Shown: positions 10,098 through 20,478 of the stretch, piece by piece
Numbering within the stretch: position 1 is the first letter of the stretch
Layout of the letters: the number at the start of each line of letters is the position of its first letter
DNA from: Rhynchopus sp. YZ270_cl-10
Taxonomy: Eukaryota > Euglenozoa > Diplonemea > Diplonemida > Diplonemidae
Assembly (NCBI GenBank): GCA_964035575.1
Contig: OZ037890.1
Coordinates: forward strand, 1,054,001-1,118,000
Direction of reading: 5' to 3'
DNA: 64,000 nt
Position numbers and translations under genes: made by a program
The notes under the pieces: model-generated
The model's input: the letters and a program-made list of their open reading frames with translations, nothing else
Told to the model about the DNA's origin: nothing
The model's database searches: none

Positions 10098-10602
10098 GGT
10101 TGGTAGGTTGGTGGGCATGGATGTGTCCGCATCCTGCATGCCTCTTCAACATTCGTGTGGGTGATGCCCCACAAAAAAGTCTTTTTTATTCATTTTTTGC
10201 AAAGTAACAGGGTTTGAAGGTCCATTTAAACTTCTCATCCAGTTGCACATGGATATTTTATTTTGCAGACAAAAAAACAAGACAACACAACAAAAAAAAT
10301 CTAGCCGCTCCACTCTAGCACATTGCACTACATTCGCAAAGAAAGAAACCCCCCCCACCCACCCACCCACCCACTCCACCTTTTGCCACAACGATTCACA
10401 CTTCACTCAAATACCTCCTCCTCCTCCTCCTTGCACAAACTTTATTGCTCCAATAGCCCCAGGGTTCATCACAGACGTTTACCATCCCCTCCTCCTTCCA
10501 CACCTTTTATTTCAAGGTAACAAAGCACTGAGAGACTTGGGTTAATCTAAAAAAAAGCTTTTCTTTCACACTGCGCACTTCGTTTTCTACAATCTTCTTA
10601 AG
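10098..10602. other. Intergenic
   Basis: No gene is supported. It contains a (CCCA)n-like run (10349-10375), a CTC repeat (10411-10428) and several pyrimidine tracts. AG sites at 10514-10515 and just before the ATG at 10603 could be splice acceptors for the next gene. Confidence 0.35.
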
Positions 10603-11325
10603 ATGACCGCCACCGAGCGCCGTGCAAGCCAGGCCCACCGCCGCTCCTTCCCCTCCACCAACCATAGCGAAGCCCTGCACACCCGCATGCAACAGCTCCA
10701 CGCCAACCTCACCACCCACGAGGTCCCTCTCGGGGTCGACGGCATCACTGTATCACGCAAAATCCTCCGCTCTGATGTCCGCTCCTATGCTGGAGGCTCA
10801 GGCACACTTCGCGTTAAGGCAGCACTATTAGGCGACAGCGTGGGTAAAAGCCTCCTTGCAAGCCACTGCACTGGAAAGAGGGGAAAGCCCACCGAGCATA
10901 CCATAGGCATGGATTCCTGGACATTCGACTTTGCGGCAACCCCTGGACAGCATACCGTGCCGATGCCGCCAGCGAAGGTGACCCTATGGGATATGGCTGC
11001 ATCCGCGCAGTACGCCGAGGTGCGAAATGAGTTTTTTAAAGAGTGTACTGCAGTGGTGTTGTGCTTCTCCCCGGGTGTGCCTGCGTCGTTCAAAAACCTG
11101 CCCCGTTGGGTGGCAGAGGTCAAACAACACGCAGGGAACGTAGACTCATTCGTCATAGCAAGTCTTCTAGAGTCCCCACATGCTTCCCGTGAAACAAGGC
11201 GTGACGAGGCAGAGCGATTTGCGCAAGGGTTGGGTGCAGCGCTGGTGGAAATAGATCTATCATCAGGTCAAGGTGTAAATGAATTTGTTGAGGCAGTTAT
11301 GAAGGTGCATTTGCGAAGACGGTGA
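10603..11325 (+). CDS. RBJ/DNAJC27-like Rab GTPase with degenerate nucleotide-binding motifs
   Basis: A 240-residue single exon. Residues 69-237 follow the RBJ (DNAJC27) subfamily: LRVK at the start of the G domain, and the stretch YAEVRNEFFKECTAVVLC corresponds to YEVRNEF.KD...VILVY in RBJ, followed by SF..L..WVAEVKQ. The GTP-binding motifs are degraded. The P-loop is GDSVGKS, one residue shorter than GxxxxGKS. The switch II motif reads WDMAA instead of WDxAG. The NKxD base-recognition motif is absent, with IASLLES in its place. A 68-residue N-terminal extension precedes the G domain, and there is no J domain and no prenylation cysteine at the C-terminus. RBJ occurs mainly in flagellated eukaryotes. 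A pseudo-GTPase scaffold role is my inference. Confidence 0.75.
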   Translation: MTATERRASQAHRRSFPSTNHSEALHTRMQQLHANLTTHEVPLGVDGITVSRKILRSDVRSYAGGSGTLRVKAALLGDSVGKSLLASHCTGKRGKPTEHTIGMDSWTFDFAATPGQHTVPMPPAKVTLWDMAASAQYAEVRNEFFKECTAVVLCFSPGVPASFKNLPRWVAEVKQHAGNVDSFVIASLLESPHASRETRRDEAERFAQGLGAALVEIDLSSGQGVNEFVEAVMKVHLRRR

Positions 11326-12006
11326 GGGTGCTTTTACAAGAATACCCCCCGTAAAAAAGATGAATAATTATGAACCATTTTCCCTCATTTTTTTTAAAGA
11401 TGATTTACTTATGTTTTGGGACAGACGGGGTGCATATCTCCACCTGCTCGGGCGAAGGGCTCCCCCTGCTGGTGGTTTTCCGCCGGCTGCAGAAGTTGTT
11501 GCGCAGGCACCACTGCGCCGCTCACCGCTGGAGGGGCTGTATGTGTGTTTTTTGTGGGTTGCTGCGAATCAGAGCAGCAGCAGCCACCTCCTCGGTACGG
11601 ATCGGTATTCCAGCTCTTTGCTTGTTCACGATGTACTCCTCCTCGGAGGGGGAAAGAATCGAGCGTAGTGGCCTGTTGCTGTCATTGCCACTGAGTTGCT
11701 ATGATATACCTGTCCTCATGGACATGTATATCATACCAAGCAACCATGTTCCAGTTGGTTCGCCAAGTCCACAACACTCCCTTCGCACTCAATGGTGTTG
11801 AGGGCTTCTGTTAATACTGCAAGAATCTGGTCTGGGAGTTTGTTGCAACCCAAAAGGCTCTCCAGCCATGTATTCCCGATCTCTGATTGGTTTTGATATT
11901 TTGCGGGAATTAACGAATTTACACCGTGAAACAATCTTTTTTTAAAATTCCCGAGGCGTTTGCATTCAACACTCTTTACTTATAGGGGGGGTTTTACACA
12001 AAAGAT
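11326..12006. other. Intergenic; coding-like remnant and a small hairpin
   Basis: 11410-11665 is G+C-rich; its minus strand has a short frame reading LSPSEEEYIVNKQRAGIPIRT, loosely like a CENP-B/pogo-type helix-turn-helix, but it is too short to name. 11700-11735 is a small inverted repeat (TATGATATAC...GTATATCATA). A minus-strand frame at 11731-11934 has no recognisable family. A pyrimidine tract and TATAG near 11972-11985 may be a splice acceptor for the gene at 12007. Confidence 0.3.
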
Positions 12007-13247
12007 ATGGATCAGGTTTGGGAGAATGAGACTGAGGTGATCCGCGAGTTGGAGGACATCACACGGAAGGTGAGCTACGCGCAGGGAAGTGGCGATGCGA
12101 AGGAGATACGCGAGGAGGTGCGGACGTGCACGGACATGCTGAAGTCGGCGGCACAGCTGCTGCGGAAGCAGAAGGTCGATATTGCCTACGCTTCCAAGGA
12201 GCACGGTGTTGTGGACAAGGCACAGCAGGCGGACCTCACGGCACGCTTCCACACACCACTTCAGGATAAGTACAACTCACTCAAGGAAGCTGTCGACGCG
12301 CTCCGTGCTGGCCGACCACCTGCCGTCAACCCTGTCCCCCAACCACTCACCCGCCCGCCTGCTGCGCTCTCTGAAAGAAGTGATGACGAAGATCCACCTG
12401 CCTACCGTATGTCGCCTACGGAAGCTAGCCTGCAGTCTCCAGACCCACCGGTCATAAGAGGGCGGAGTAACAGAGAGGAGCTGTTTGATACAGGAGCGTC
12501 CGTTGGTATGGGTTTTTTTGGTGGCATGTAGGGGTGATTAATAATGCCCAATGTTTGGCTCGAAGGGGTGTTGTTTTTCCCCTTGGGTGTCAAGGAGAGA
12601 AATGCATTGGTGATTTTTGAGGCTTTGGCCAAACATTGACCAACATTGGGTACAGACCCGATTAGTTTCGTTAGGTGATTGTCGAAGAAAAAAACTCCAC
12701 GAAAACAGATGAACGAGACGTTGAGGTGACAATGACCCAACAGCAAGCCGTTGCGCAGGTGCAGGATACGGCGATAGAAATTCAGGTAATTTTTTTTTTC
12801 TCTCTTATTCTCTCAATAAAATCAAACACAGAAAAATGGGCTGGAGGCACTGCAGAACTGCGAGGTGACGGTTGCGCAGACAGCGGAGGTCGGGAACGAC
12901 ATTAGCGCACAGCTTGTGAAGCAACACGAGGACATCCTTCTCATAAACGATGACATGGACAACCTCAACGTTCAGATCAAGCGGGCACGGCGGGAGGTCG
13001 TATGCACCACACTTACCCCCCTCCCTCTCTCCCTCCCTCCCACCCACCCACCCTATCACACTACCAACACACACAGGGCCAATTCAGTCGAAGGCTCGCT
13101 ACCGACAAGTGTTTCATTTGCCTCTTCATCCTTGTCCTCCTCTTCGTCGTCGTCCTCGTAGCACTAAAGATCTTCAACGACCCCGGCGACAACTCCTCCT
13201 CAACAGAGGACGCAAGCCTCGAGTTTGTTGATGATGACACCGCATGA
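12007..13247 (+). CDS. NPSN-type Qb-SNARE, 4 exons
   Basis: Exons 12007-12505, 12709-12785, 12832-12996 and 13077-13247 join in consistent phase to give 303 residues. The N-terminal helical region ends with ELFDTGA, found at the same place in plant NPSN11-13. The Qb SNARE helix (about residues 192-250: AQTAEVGNDISAQLVKQ... then NDDMDNLN) contains the zero-layer Gln. The anchor reads RRLATDKCFICLFILVLL, matching the NPSN signature RQVATDKCI...FLFLI, followed by an Asp/Glu-rich tail. NPSN SNAREs act in plasma-membrane or cell-plate fusion in plants and occur in many protists but not in animals or fungi. Introns are 203, 46 and 80 nt; the last is pyrimidine-rich and the first carries an H4 repeat. 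The zero-layer position was assigned by eye. Confidence 0.85.
12647..12690. repeat. Hairpin module type H4 (intron 1 of SNARE gene)
   Basis: GGGTACAGA followed by CCGATTAGTTTCGTTAGG and TGATTGTCGA. The flanks match the H4 copy at 9858-9900, while the stem itself is diverged. Confidence 0.45.
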
Positions 13248-13643
13248 TCTCCCTGTCTGTGCTACCTTTTTTTTTTGGAAAATTTTGGTGCGACACTTTG
13301 GGGAAAGTGGTTTTCCCATTTGGTCTACAATAGAAATAGAGAAGAGGGGGGGGAAGGGAGAATGGGGCATATTGCGCTAACCCATGCCCCGTCATCCAAC
13401 CCCCTTAGCCCCCCCTCTGTGGCCCTAGGGAGCTCTGTGCGAAGGTATTGATTTTGTGGTTCATCCTTCGGATCCTTTGGTTCTCAAAAAAAGATAAAGT
13501 GGAGATAGCACTGTGGCAACAAAAACCGAGGCAACTACACTACTCCTACCCTATTTTGGGGTACCCCGTGGGTTTGGGGAGGGGGGGTGCGTACCCTTGG
13601 GGGTTCGTCTGGGCCACTGTGCCCAACAATATGTTTTTCAAAA

Positions 13644-13695
13644 CATACTGTGGGTGTTATAACGTTATGGATAACGTTATTACACCTACAGTATG
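13644..13695. mobile_element. Minimal CATAC-ended palindromic element
   Basis: CATACTGTGGGTGTTATAAC... folds onto ...ATTACACCTACAGTATG: two arms of about 25 bp with two mismatches around a 2-base centre. The direct repeat CAAAA flanks it (13639-13643 and 13696-13700). The core is the palindromic word ATAACGTTAT used twice. Confidence 0.65.
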
Positions 13696-13876
13696 CAAAA
13701 AAATAAAAAAAATTAATAAAAGCCCTTTTGCCGCTCCAGGTAAAAGGTGTTCAGCTATCCGCCATAGAAGAGAGACACCCCTCTCCTTCTGGGAGGGGGG
13801 TGATGAATAGAAAGAACGTAGAGGGTAGTCAGATAAACGAAGCACCAAAAAAAAGGGTGCAATAACGATAGTGGTA

Positions 13877-13901
13877 AAGATGTGTGTGCACGTTCATCTT
13901 A
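13877..13901. repeat. Hairpin module type H3
   Basis: AAGATG-TGTGTGCACGTT-CATCTT: outer AAGATG pairs with CATCTT, and a T-rich tract follows. Other H3 copies: 14925, 17900, 20242, 20741, 28693, 51613. Confidence 0.6.
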
Positions 13902-14232
13902 TAGGTCTTCTTTTTTTTGTTTTTTTTTTTTTTGTGATAGAAACAGCAGCGTCTCTTCAAGACGTTATGCTGTGCCCTCGTTGTGTGGACAGAATTATGC
14001 CCAGGATGTGCATATTCTGTGTGCTGTGTTGAACAGAGTTTTTCCTGTGGAAGCAACTTTCAAGCTAAAAAAAAATATTTTTTCTGGTGTGGCCAAATGG
14101 GGGAGCGTAAAAAGTGCGCAAGAAGTGCGAATCACCCCCCTCTTCAGCCCCACACCATTTTCCCTTTTTTCTTTTTTCTGTAACACCTCAATGAGATATA
14201 TTCTAGAGTCTTTTTCTTTTTTCTTTTCCCCC

Positions 14233-14274
14233 AGTGCCTCTGCGTCCGCCGGTGTACGGTGAGGCGTTTGCACT
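14233..14274. repeat. Hairpin module type H1, long-loop variant
   Basis: AGTGCCTCTGCGTCCGCCGG then TGTACGGTGAGGCGTTTGCACT, followed by TTCAACTTCTC and T's. The copy at 22008-22049 has the same extended loop. Confidence 0.75.
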
Positions 14275-14355
14275 TTCAACTTCTCTTTTTTTCTTCTCTC
14301 TGCATCCGTATAACAACATTTCTTTTTTAAATCCGCCTTCTCTCTCAGGTGACTT

Positions 14356-14395
14356 TGTGCACAGAACCTGTCTTCGGTCGGGTGATTTGTTGATA
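14356..14395. repeat. Hairpin module type H4
   Basis: GTGCACAGAA, CCTGTCTTCGGTCGGG, then TGATTTGTTGATAAA; same layout as the H4 copy at 9858. Confidence 0.5.
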
Positions 14396-14481
14396 AAACA
14401 AAAAAAAGTAAAAAAAAGTTACTTTGTTTGGAGACAATTCTGCGTCTATTTGAGTACAAAAAAAGGCCTTCGGGCAAAACA

Positions 14482-14525
14482 CTATGTACTGAACCTACTT
14501 CAGGTAGGCGAGCTGTGCAGACACA
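14482..14525. repeat. Hairpin module type H4
   Basis: ATGTACTGAA, CCTACTTCAGGTAGG, then CGAGCTGTGC. The stem matches the CCTACC/GGTAGG type with one changed pair. Confidence 0.5.
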
Positions 14526-14766
14526 GCAAACCACACAACCCTTCCCCCTACTAGCTATTGGGGAGCAATTTGGTCTTTTCTTTTTTATCTTTTTTTTTTT
14601 TGAATTTGCAGGACACACTTTTTTCAATTAGAACCTGGTGTCACCAGGTGTGCGATCGAAACTCGAAATGTACATCAAGACTTCAAAGGATTAAACAACC
14701 TCACACAAACGCACGAAAGACTTTATAAAGACTGGGATGGCTTCACCCACTCCACTTCATGCCCAT

Positions 14767-14904
14767 GGACTTAGGACTTAGGACTTAGGACTTAGGACTT
14801 AGGACTTAGGACTTAGGACTTAGGACTTAGGACTTAGGACTTAGGACTTAGGACTTAGGACTTAGGACTTAGGACTTAGGACTTAGGACTTAGGACTTAG
14901 GACT
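14767..14904. repeat. Heptamer minisatellite (TTAGGAC)n
   Basis: About 20 uninterrupted copies of GGACTTA. In the TTAGGAC register it is one insertion and one change away from the telomere-like TTAGGG, but it is internal and lacks other telomeric features. Confidence 0.97.
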
Positions 14905-14924
14905 GCCTAGACCTACAATTTTTT

Positions 14925-14957
14925 AAGATGTGTCTGCACGTGAGACATCTTCATCTA
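14925..14957. repeat. Hairpin module type H3
   Basis: AAGATGTGTCTGCACGTGAG then ACATCTTCATCT, followed by CACGAGGGGGCTTTGTATTT, the tail also found in R5 at about 19885-19915. Confidence 0.55.
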
Positions 14958-15011
14958 CACTGTCACGAGGGGGCTTTGTATTTCAGGTCAACTTTTAATT
15001 TGTGATCTTAA

Positions 15012-15041
15012 GGTGACTAAGGCAGAGGCTTAGGTTTACCT
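15012..15041. repeat. Hairpin module type H2
   Basis: GGTGACTAAGGCAGAGGCTT then AGGTTTACC, then a T-tract. GGTGA pairs with TTACC here, versus TCATC in most copies, so pairing is kept by a different combination. Confidence 0.65.
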
Positions 15042-15687
15042 CATAATTTTTTCTTTCTTTTTGCTGCTAACTTTTTAGTGGTAATACCGGACCATTCCTT
15101 GTTGTTTCTAACCAAAACAATACCGTACTTTGGAAAGTATTGGTCCAGAAAAAAACCTTCTTTTTTTGTGTCTCCAAATTCAAAAGAAAAAAAACACTTA
15201 TCCGGTTTTGGTCCTGATCCTTCATCTGTTTTCCGTCTACTTTTTATTTTATTTTATCCCCAAAAAGCAAATAAACTCTCTCGAGTTTTCCCGGAGCCTC
15301 GCTTCCCCACCCCACTTCCCGCGCCATCTTCGCGCCCTCTATGCTCTTCCCCATGGTTTCCCCCCACCACTTTTTTGTGGTTAAAATGGAACGAAAAAAG
15401 GATCTTTTTTGATAGCACTGTTTTTTGTTTCTCATCAGAGTCACCAAAAGGGGTCTTTCACCCTCATATCTCCCAAAGGGAATTTGACTCGAAATGTTAC
15501 GTCCGTCAGTCCCATTCAGATGGACCCGGTTGGAGAGACAGAGTCTGGATGTGAACTTGGAAAGTGGCCGTTCTCCGAAGCTAGACTTGGCCCGTATAAA
15601 CTCATTCTTAACTGAACTCTTGTATCCTGAAATATTTCACGTAACTTGGAAACGTAGCTGTTCATTTGTTCCCTTCATTATTATTAG

Positions 15688-15812
15688 AGGATAAGTCGTA
15701 ATCTCATACAAAGTAACGCCCCTTCCTCTCCAACTCCACGTCTACAAAACTATCAAGCAAAATTAAACAGAGCACAAAGCACTTTCAAAACATACAAAAA
15801 ACATTTTCAAAC
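15688..15812. repeat. Dispersed repeat R6, copy 1
   Basis: Begins AGGATAAGTCGTAATCTCAT and ends ACATTTTCAAAC. The second copy, same strand, is at 20479-20610; the shared core includes ACAAAGTAACGC and AAACAGAGCACAA. Copies differ mainly by small indels. Confidence 0.75.
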
Positions 15813-16016
15813 TTCCCTTCATTATATGGAGGACTGAATTATTGGAAATATGGGTTTATGGGACACCCCCTGGGATACCCTCCCCTCCCCTCCTCCCACC
15901 ACCAACTCACCGCAGAACAATACAGTACACTATTCCCCTCTCATCCCCTCCCCCCTTTTTTTCCCTCTTCGCTGAACCCATAGAGTAGCAGGATTCAGGG
16001 CTCCAGTGTGAACGCG

Positions 16017-17231
16017 ATGGTTAGTGGCCCGAAGAGCGGTGCAGCGCAGGGCATGACAGTCAAGCAAGAGGACCCTTGCGAGGCGGAGCTTCCTTTCGTC
16101 GACGCAGTTCCGGAGGACCTGCAGTGTGGGATCTGCTTCGGGCCCTGCCTCGAACCCCATGTCACAGAGGAGTGTGGACACCTCTTTTGCAAATCGTGTG
16201 TCTCCACTGCCTTAGAGGTTAAAACAGAATGCCCAATATGCCGGGTTACTGTTACATTGGAACAGGTGAGGAAGGATGTGCGGACGCAGAGGAAAATTGC
16301 AGGGTTGAATGTCTATTGTAAGTACAGGAAGACCGGGGGGTGTCAGTGGCAGGGGGTGTTGTCCGACTTGGAGAGGCATACGGAGAAGTGTGAGCATGCG
16401 TTGGTGCCGTGTCCGTACACAGCGCATGGGTGTGACGCGACGGTGACGAGGCATTCGCTTGCAGATCATATGCAGACAGCCATGTCTTCGCATATGGTGC
16501 TTGCAGCAAGTGCACTAACGCGTCTCCAAGAGGAGCAGCTCACCCTCCAACAAGAGATCGAGATCCTGCAGCGGCACGACCAGCGCTTCATCTGGGTCAT
16601 CCCGAACTTCATGTGCCGGAAGGCCCCGGCATACTCGCGGAAGTTCACCGCGAAGTCGCATCAGTGGTATCTTGGCGTCGATTTTGATGTATGTAGATAT
16701 CCTAAATCTGGCCTTCTGGTCAACGATGAATCAGGTGACTGAGCATGAGAGGGCTTCATTTGACAAACTTTTTCTTAATTCCTCGCAATGCTTATCACAA
16801 AACACACCATCCTCTTCCACCCTCAGGGCCCAGAACAACACGCCGGGGTGTACCTCTTCGCAGACGGGCACAACAAACGTGTTGACTACAAACTAATTCT
16901 CTTCAACCAAGACCCCAGAAAGGACAAAAACCACAGCGTCAACGACTGGACTGCTGAGTACAAGGTATGCATTGCATCGCCCCCTTTTAATGTGATACGA
17001 ATGCTATGAGCTGTTGTATTGTGAAGAGATGAGAGGGGGGGGTTTTTTTGGATCGTGAAGACTGTCTCGGTACTGAGTCAACAGATTCTATTTAAACATA
17101 AAATATCCATTCAGGGCAAAGGCTGGGGCCCGCTGAAGTTCATCGACAGGCCAAACCTGAGCGGTACCGGGTTCCTGGTGAATGGCTGCGTCCGGCTTGC
17201 TGTGGAGGTTGAAGGCTACCCGTTTGATTGA
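16017..17231 (+). CDS. TRAF-like RING/MATH E3 ubiquitin ligase, 3 exons
   Basis: Exons 16017-16688, 16827-16964 and 17115-17231 join in phase 0 (donors GTATGT and GTATGC, acceptors CTCAG and TTCAG) to give 308 residues. A C3HC4 RING spans residues about 37-76 (CGIC, then CGHLFCKSC, then CPIC). A TRAF-type zinc finger region follows (CQWQGVLSDLERHTEKCEH...CPYTAHGC...H). A short coiled coil (about 165-190) leads into a complete MATH domain (FIWVIPNF...SRKF...WYLGVDF across exon 2 to the ending GFLVNG..RLAVEVEGYPFD). Proteins of this build ubiquitinate receptor- or cytoskeleton-associated partners bound by MATH. I start at 16017, the first ATG in frame. The 3' part of the MATH domain is essential, which supports the splice model. 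Confidence 0.88.
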
Positions 17232-18238
17232 GAGAGCGACACGTGTGTGCCGTCTGACGCAGACACATGTGATGGACGATCTTTGGACTCCAAGGATAAT
17301 TTCTCCAAATTTTCGAAAACAAAAACCATATTATTGTACCGGCATTTTTCAATGAGTGTCTGTGCCTTTTGAAAAGAAAAAATGATTTTTTAAAAAATAA
17401 ATTCGTAGCAAAAAAAGACACCATCCGCCCTCAGGGTGTGTTTGTTTTTGTTTTTTGTCACACTATTCTTTTAGCAAGACTTCTAATTTTTTTTAAAAAA
17501 AGGGGACATTTTTCGTTAACACGGAATGCCTTTCTTGCAGGTCTACAAGAATACGACGATATGCGGTGATTACCTAAGTTTCCATTTTTTTTCTCTCTCT
17601 CTTTTTTGTAAACTTCTATCTACGTATTTTTCTCGTTTGCGGTAGAATTTTTGTGAAGAAAAAATGCGGACCTGCAGTATCCGTGGTTTGTCGTCATCAT
17701 CAATTTGTTTGAGAGCTAAAAGCTTTGTATTTCAAGTAAAATTTGTGTCAGCCCGCGGAGAACCAGGTGTCTTGTGTGGTCCTCCGGTTGTCAGGAAAGC
17801 CATTTCAACACTTTCATCTTCTCCCCATATGATGAGTGGTCAAAGAGTCTAAGTACACGAGACTTGGAGTCATTGTTACCATTTTCTCGACACCCTTGTT
17901 AGATGTGTTGTACACGAGGCTTATTCATCTTTCAACTTTTTCTTGTTTTACAATTGCTTTTTTCACATTTTTTTTTGCAAAAAAAAATATTTTTTAAAAA
18001 ACGGGAAGTTTTTGAACGTCCTTTTGTGTGCTTTCTCTTCGAATAGAGAGTATATGAAACTGTTTTATTCGTCAATATGGAGGGGTATGGGGACAGGGGG
18101 GCGAACATTGTTACAAATACAAAAAAAAAAAAAATAGACTCTGCAGGCAAATGTCTCAAAGTCTTGGTGTGTGGTGATGTTGTTTTGTTTGTTGTTTTTT
18201 TTTTTTGAAATTTTGTTTTTTCTTTTATTTCAGGGGTC
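17232..18238. other. Intergenic
   Basis: No gene is supported; A/T-rich with an H3 module at 17900-17931. 17700-17760 contains AGCTTTGTATTTCAAGTAAA, resembling the tail of R5 and of the H3 module at 14925. The region runs into the foldback element at 18239. Confidence 0.4.
17900..17931. repeat. Hairpin module type H3
   Basis: AGATGTGTTGTACACGAGGC then TTATTCATCT, followed by TTCAACTTTTTC, the tail shared with the H1 and H2 modules. Confidence 0.55.
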
Positions 18239-18368
18239 CACCTGATTTTTACCCCGCGGATAGGCCCGGAGAGGTCCGGATAGGCGCGGATAGGTCCGGA
18301 TAGGCCCGGATATGGCCGGATAGGACCGTACAGGCCAAACCCCACGTATTTTTCCCATACGTACTGTG

Positions 18369-18678
18369 TACTGGGCACTGGGTACTGGGTACTGGGTACT
18401 GGGTACTGGGTACTGGGTACTGGGTACTGGGTACTGGGTACTGGGTACTGGGTACTGGGTACTGGGTACTGGGTACTGGGTACTGGGTACTGGGTACTGG
18501 GTACTGGGTACTGGGTACTGGGTACTGGGTACTGGGTACTGGGTACTGGGTACTGGGTACTGGGTACTGGGTACTGGGTACTGGGTACTGGGTACTGGGT
18601 ACTGGGTACTGGGTACTGGGTACTGGGTACTGGGTACTGGGTACTGGGTACTGGGTACTGGGTACTGGGTACTGGGTA
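18369..18678. repeat. Heptamer minisatellite (TACTGGG)n
   Basis: About 44 nearly uninterrupted copies of TACTGGG; the first unit boundary has GCACTGGG as a variant. The reverse-complement unit (AGTACCC) forms the array at 60230-60353. Confidence 0.97.
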
Positions 18679-19386
18679 GCACGTTAGAGATCTGTTTCAT
18701 TCTCGGCAGCAATCTTCTTCGCAAACTCCAAGACAAAGGGTTGGAAGAGGAAGTCGGATTGGGCTGTGGAAGTTTCGGGCTGCTATTCCACCCCGCAGAT
18801 GATCGTTTGTCATCCGCATCCCCCAGAGTCCTTCAGCACTCTTCTCATATTTGATAGGGCTTTCCGTTGTGGAGCACATCAATACTGTGAGACGAACCTC
18901 ATCTGTGTTGAACCATTTGCAGTGTTCTTCAACTTCCAGTGCAAAATCTTGCGACGAAATTAGCACACCATTGAACAACTGGTCACGCACTATCCTTCGT
19001 CTTTTTTGTCGGAAAATAGACCGCATCACGTTCTGCACACCTCTGGATCTTCTTCGCTACGTTAGTGCGATACGCGCAGAGGGAGGGGTCCACCCCTTTG
19101 CTCCCGTGAACTTGCACTGTTTGTCCGATGTTTTCTTTGGCACAAGAGTGACAAACGGGGTTTGAGTGAGTCCAAACACATCCTTCTCAGGCAAAGAGTA
19201 ATAAGAGGTTGTGAGACGCTCGGGACGCTGCGAATGCAGCATGCAGAACTGAAAGGCAGTGTTGAAACCAGAAGATTACAGATGGCGGGTCAGACGCTGT
19301 GTCACTTACCCATGCATCGTTCAGAGCAGTGAACACAACACTGGGCGCAAAATTCATGTGCCAAAAGGCAACAAAACCCTACAAGG

Positions 19387-19475
19387 AGTACACAGTACAC
19401 AGTACACAGTACACAGTACACAGTACACAGTACACAGTACACAGTACACAGTACACAGTACACAGTACACAGTAC
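19387..19475. repeat. Heptamer minisatellite (ACAGTAC)n
   Basis: About 13 copies of GTACACA. Written as AGTACAC the unit differs at one position from AGTACCC of the 18.4- and 60.2-kb arrays. Confidence 0.97.
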
Positions 19476-19628
19476 AAAAATAGTTTTTTTCTGATTTTTC
19501 GACCCCGCGGATAGGCGCGGATAGGTCAGGATAGGTCCGGATAGGCCCGGATATGGCCGGATAGGGCAAGGATAGACCGGATAGGGCCAAAAGCCGGTTT
19601 TTTTTTTGGGGCAAAATCAGGTGGGGGG

Positions 19629-19707
19629 GTACACAAAAGATGAAGCAAAAACCAACGAGATTTTGGGATCTAATTGAACGACAGTTTTTACTCCATCTTT
19701 TGTGTAC
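19629..19707. repeat. Short inverted repeat
   Basis: GTACACAAAAGATG (19629-19642) is the exact complement of CATCTTTTGTGTAC (19694-19707). It directly abuts the foldback element on its left; possibly a tiny MITE. Confidence 0.6.
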
Positions 19708-19803
19708 ACATGTCTTGCCCTGGTTATGTATCTTAACCGTTTAAAACAATAGAAGGGACTTTGTGTGGACGATGCTTCTCTCTGAGACTGAAGGGGGTTT
19801 TTT

Positions 19804-19925
19804 ATATCAGATGTAAACCACGAAATGGATTGTAGGACTGCAGGGTTGTGGGTCCACCCCGGTATAGCCGGTCATATCAATGTACACTGTTCACGAGAGG
19901 GCTTTGTATTTCAAGTCAACCTTAT
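19804..19925. repeat. Dispersed repeat R5, copy 2
   Basis: Begins ATATCAGATGTAAACCAC and ends TTTCAAGTCAACCTTA. It is diverged from the copy at 4811-4938 but collinear with it. Confidence 0.6.
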
Positions 19926-20017
19926 TTTTTTTGTCCCTTTCGAAAAACCTTTCTTTTGGGTATCCAACCTTCACGAGAGGTGGCCTTGTGTTTGTACAGC
20001 CGGGGGAAAAAAGTGAC

Positions 20018-20090
20018 AGTGGAGATTGCACCAACTGTGGCAACACAACCGAGGCAACTACACTACTACAACAATTTATCGAAAAAAAAA
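20018..20090 (+). repeat. Dispersed repeat R7
   Basis: CAGTGGAGATTGCACCAACT then GTGGCAACACAACCGAGG, ending near CAATTTATCG. The reverse complement occurs at 8694-8757 and, internally deleted, at 35523-35570. Confidence 0.65.
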
Positions 20091-20241
20091 TATGGTGGAG
20101 TAGGGGGGGGGAGTTGTGAGCGGCCTATTACGATTTTCAAGAAACAAAACATTTTTTAAAAAAAAATCACTTCTCATCTTTCATCTTCCTCCCCTCCGCC
20201 CCTTACCACAGCAAAAAAAAAAAAAAAAGAAAAATATTCTC

Positions 20242-20273
20242 GGATGTGTGTGCACAATGAGGCACATCTATCA
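20242..20273. repeat. Hairpin module type H3
   Basis: GGATGTGTGTGCACAATGAG then GCACATCTATC: inner TGTGTGC pairs with GCACA. A weaker H3-like sequence is at about 20397-20430. Confidence 0.55.
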
Positions 20274-20478
20274 TTTTGAACTGTGACTTCTTTGCATTTT
20301 TTTTGTGGGCTGGCTGTCGTATTCCCTTTTTGGGGGGCTTAGGATCATCTAAACACCCCTTTAAAAAAAACACTTATCACGGAAGTCTTGTGGGAAAAGA
20401 TGTGTGCGCACAGTAAGGCATATTAATCTGCCAGCTTTCCCCCCACCCCAATGAGCCAATGAGAAAAACTACAGGGGT

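Larger units (their letters stand above)
13248..16016. other. 2.8-kb intergenic region, mosaic of dispersed repeats
   Basis: No gene is supported. In order it holds R7 (13512-13546), a CATAC element (13644-13695), H3 (13877-13901), H1 (14233-14274), two H4 modules (14356-14395, 14482-14525), a heptamer array (14767-14904), H3 (14925-14957), H2 (15012-15041) and R6 (15688-15812). A frame at 15078-15554 is low-complexity and not convincing. Pyrimidine tracts at about 15935-15970 precede the next gene. Confidence 0.6.
18239..19624. mobile_element. Foldback element with minisatellite arms and captured core
   Basis: Terminal inverted repeat CCACCTGATTTTTACCCC (18239-18256) against GGGGCAAAATCAGGTGG (19608-19624), with one substitution and one indel. 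GGGGT-like sequence flanks both sides. Inside each end is an array of the 10-mer GGATAGGYCC (18257-18335 and 19508-19580), next to a heptamer array (TACTGGG at 18369-18678; ACAGTAC at 19387-19475). The core (about 18690-19340) has coding-like minus-strand frames (18697-19038 and 19057-19242) that I cannot assign to a family. The long Val-Leu-Gly-Thr-Gly-Tyr-Trp frames in the heptamers are repeat artefacts. Confidence 0.6.

Noticed and set aside
14767-14904. TTAGGAC array as a telomere or chromosome end
   Set aside because: It is internal, only 138 bp, has genes on both sides and is not a simple TTAGGG-type repeat.
18366-18854. Long frames on both strands through the heptamer array encoding Gly-Tyr-Trp or Pro-Ser-Thr-Gln repeats
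   Set aside because: A pure 7-bp repeat without stops is open in every frame; there is no start context or domain.
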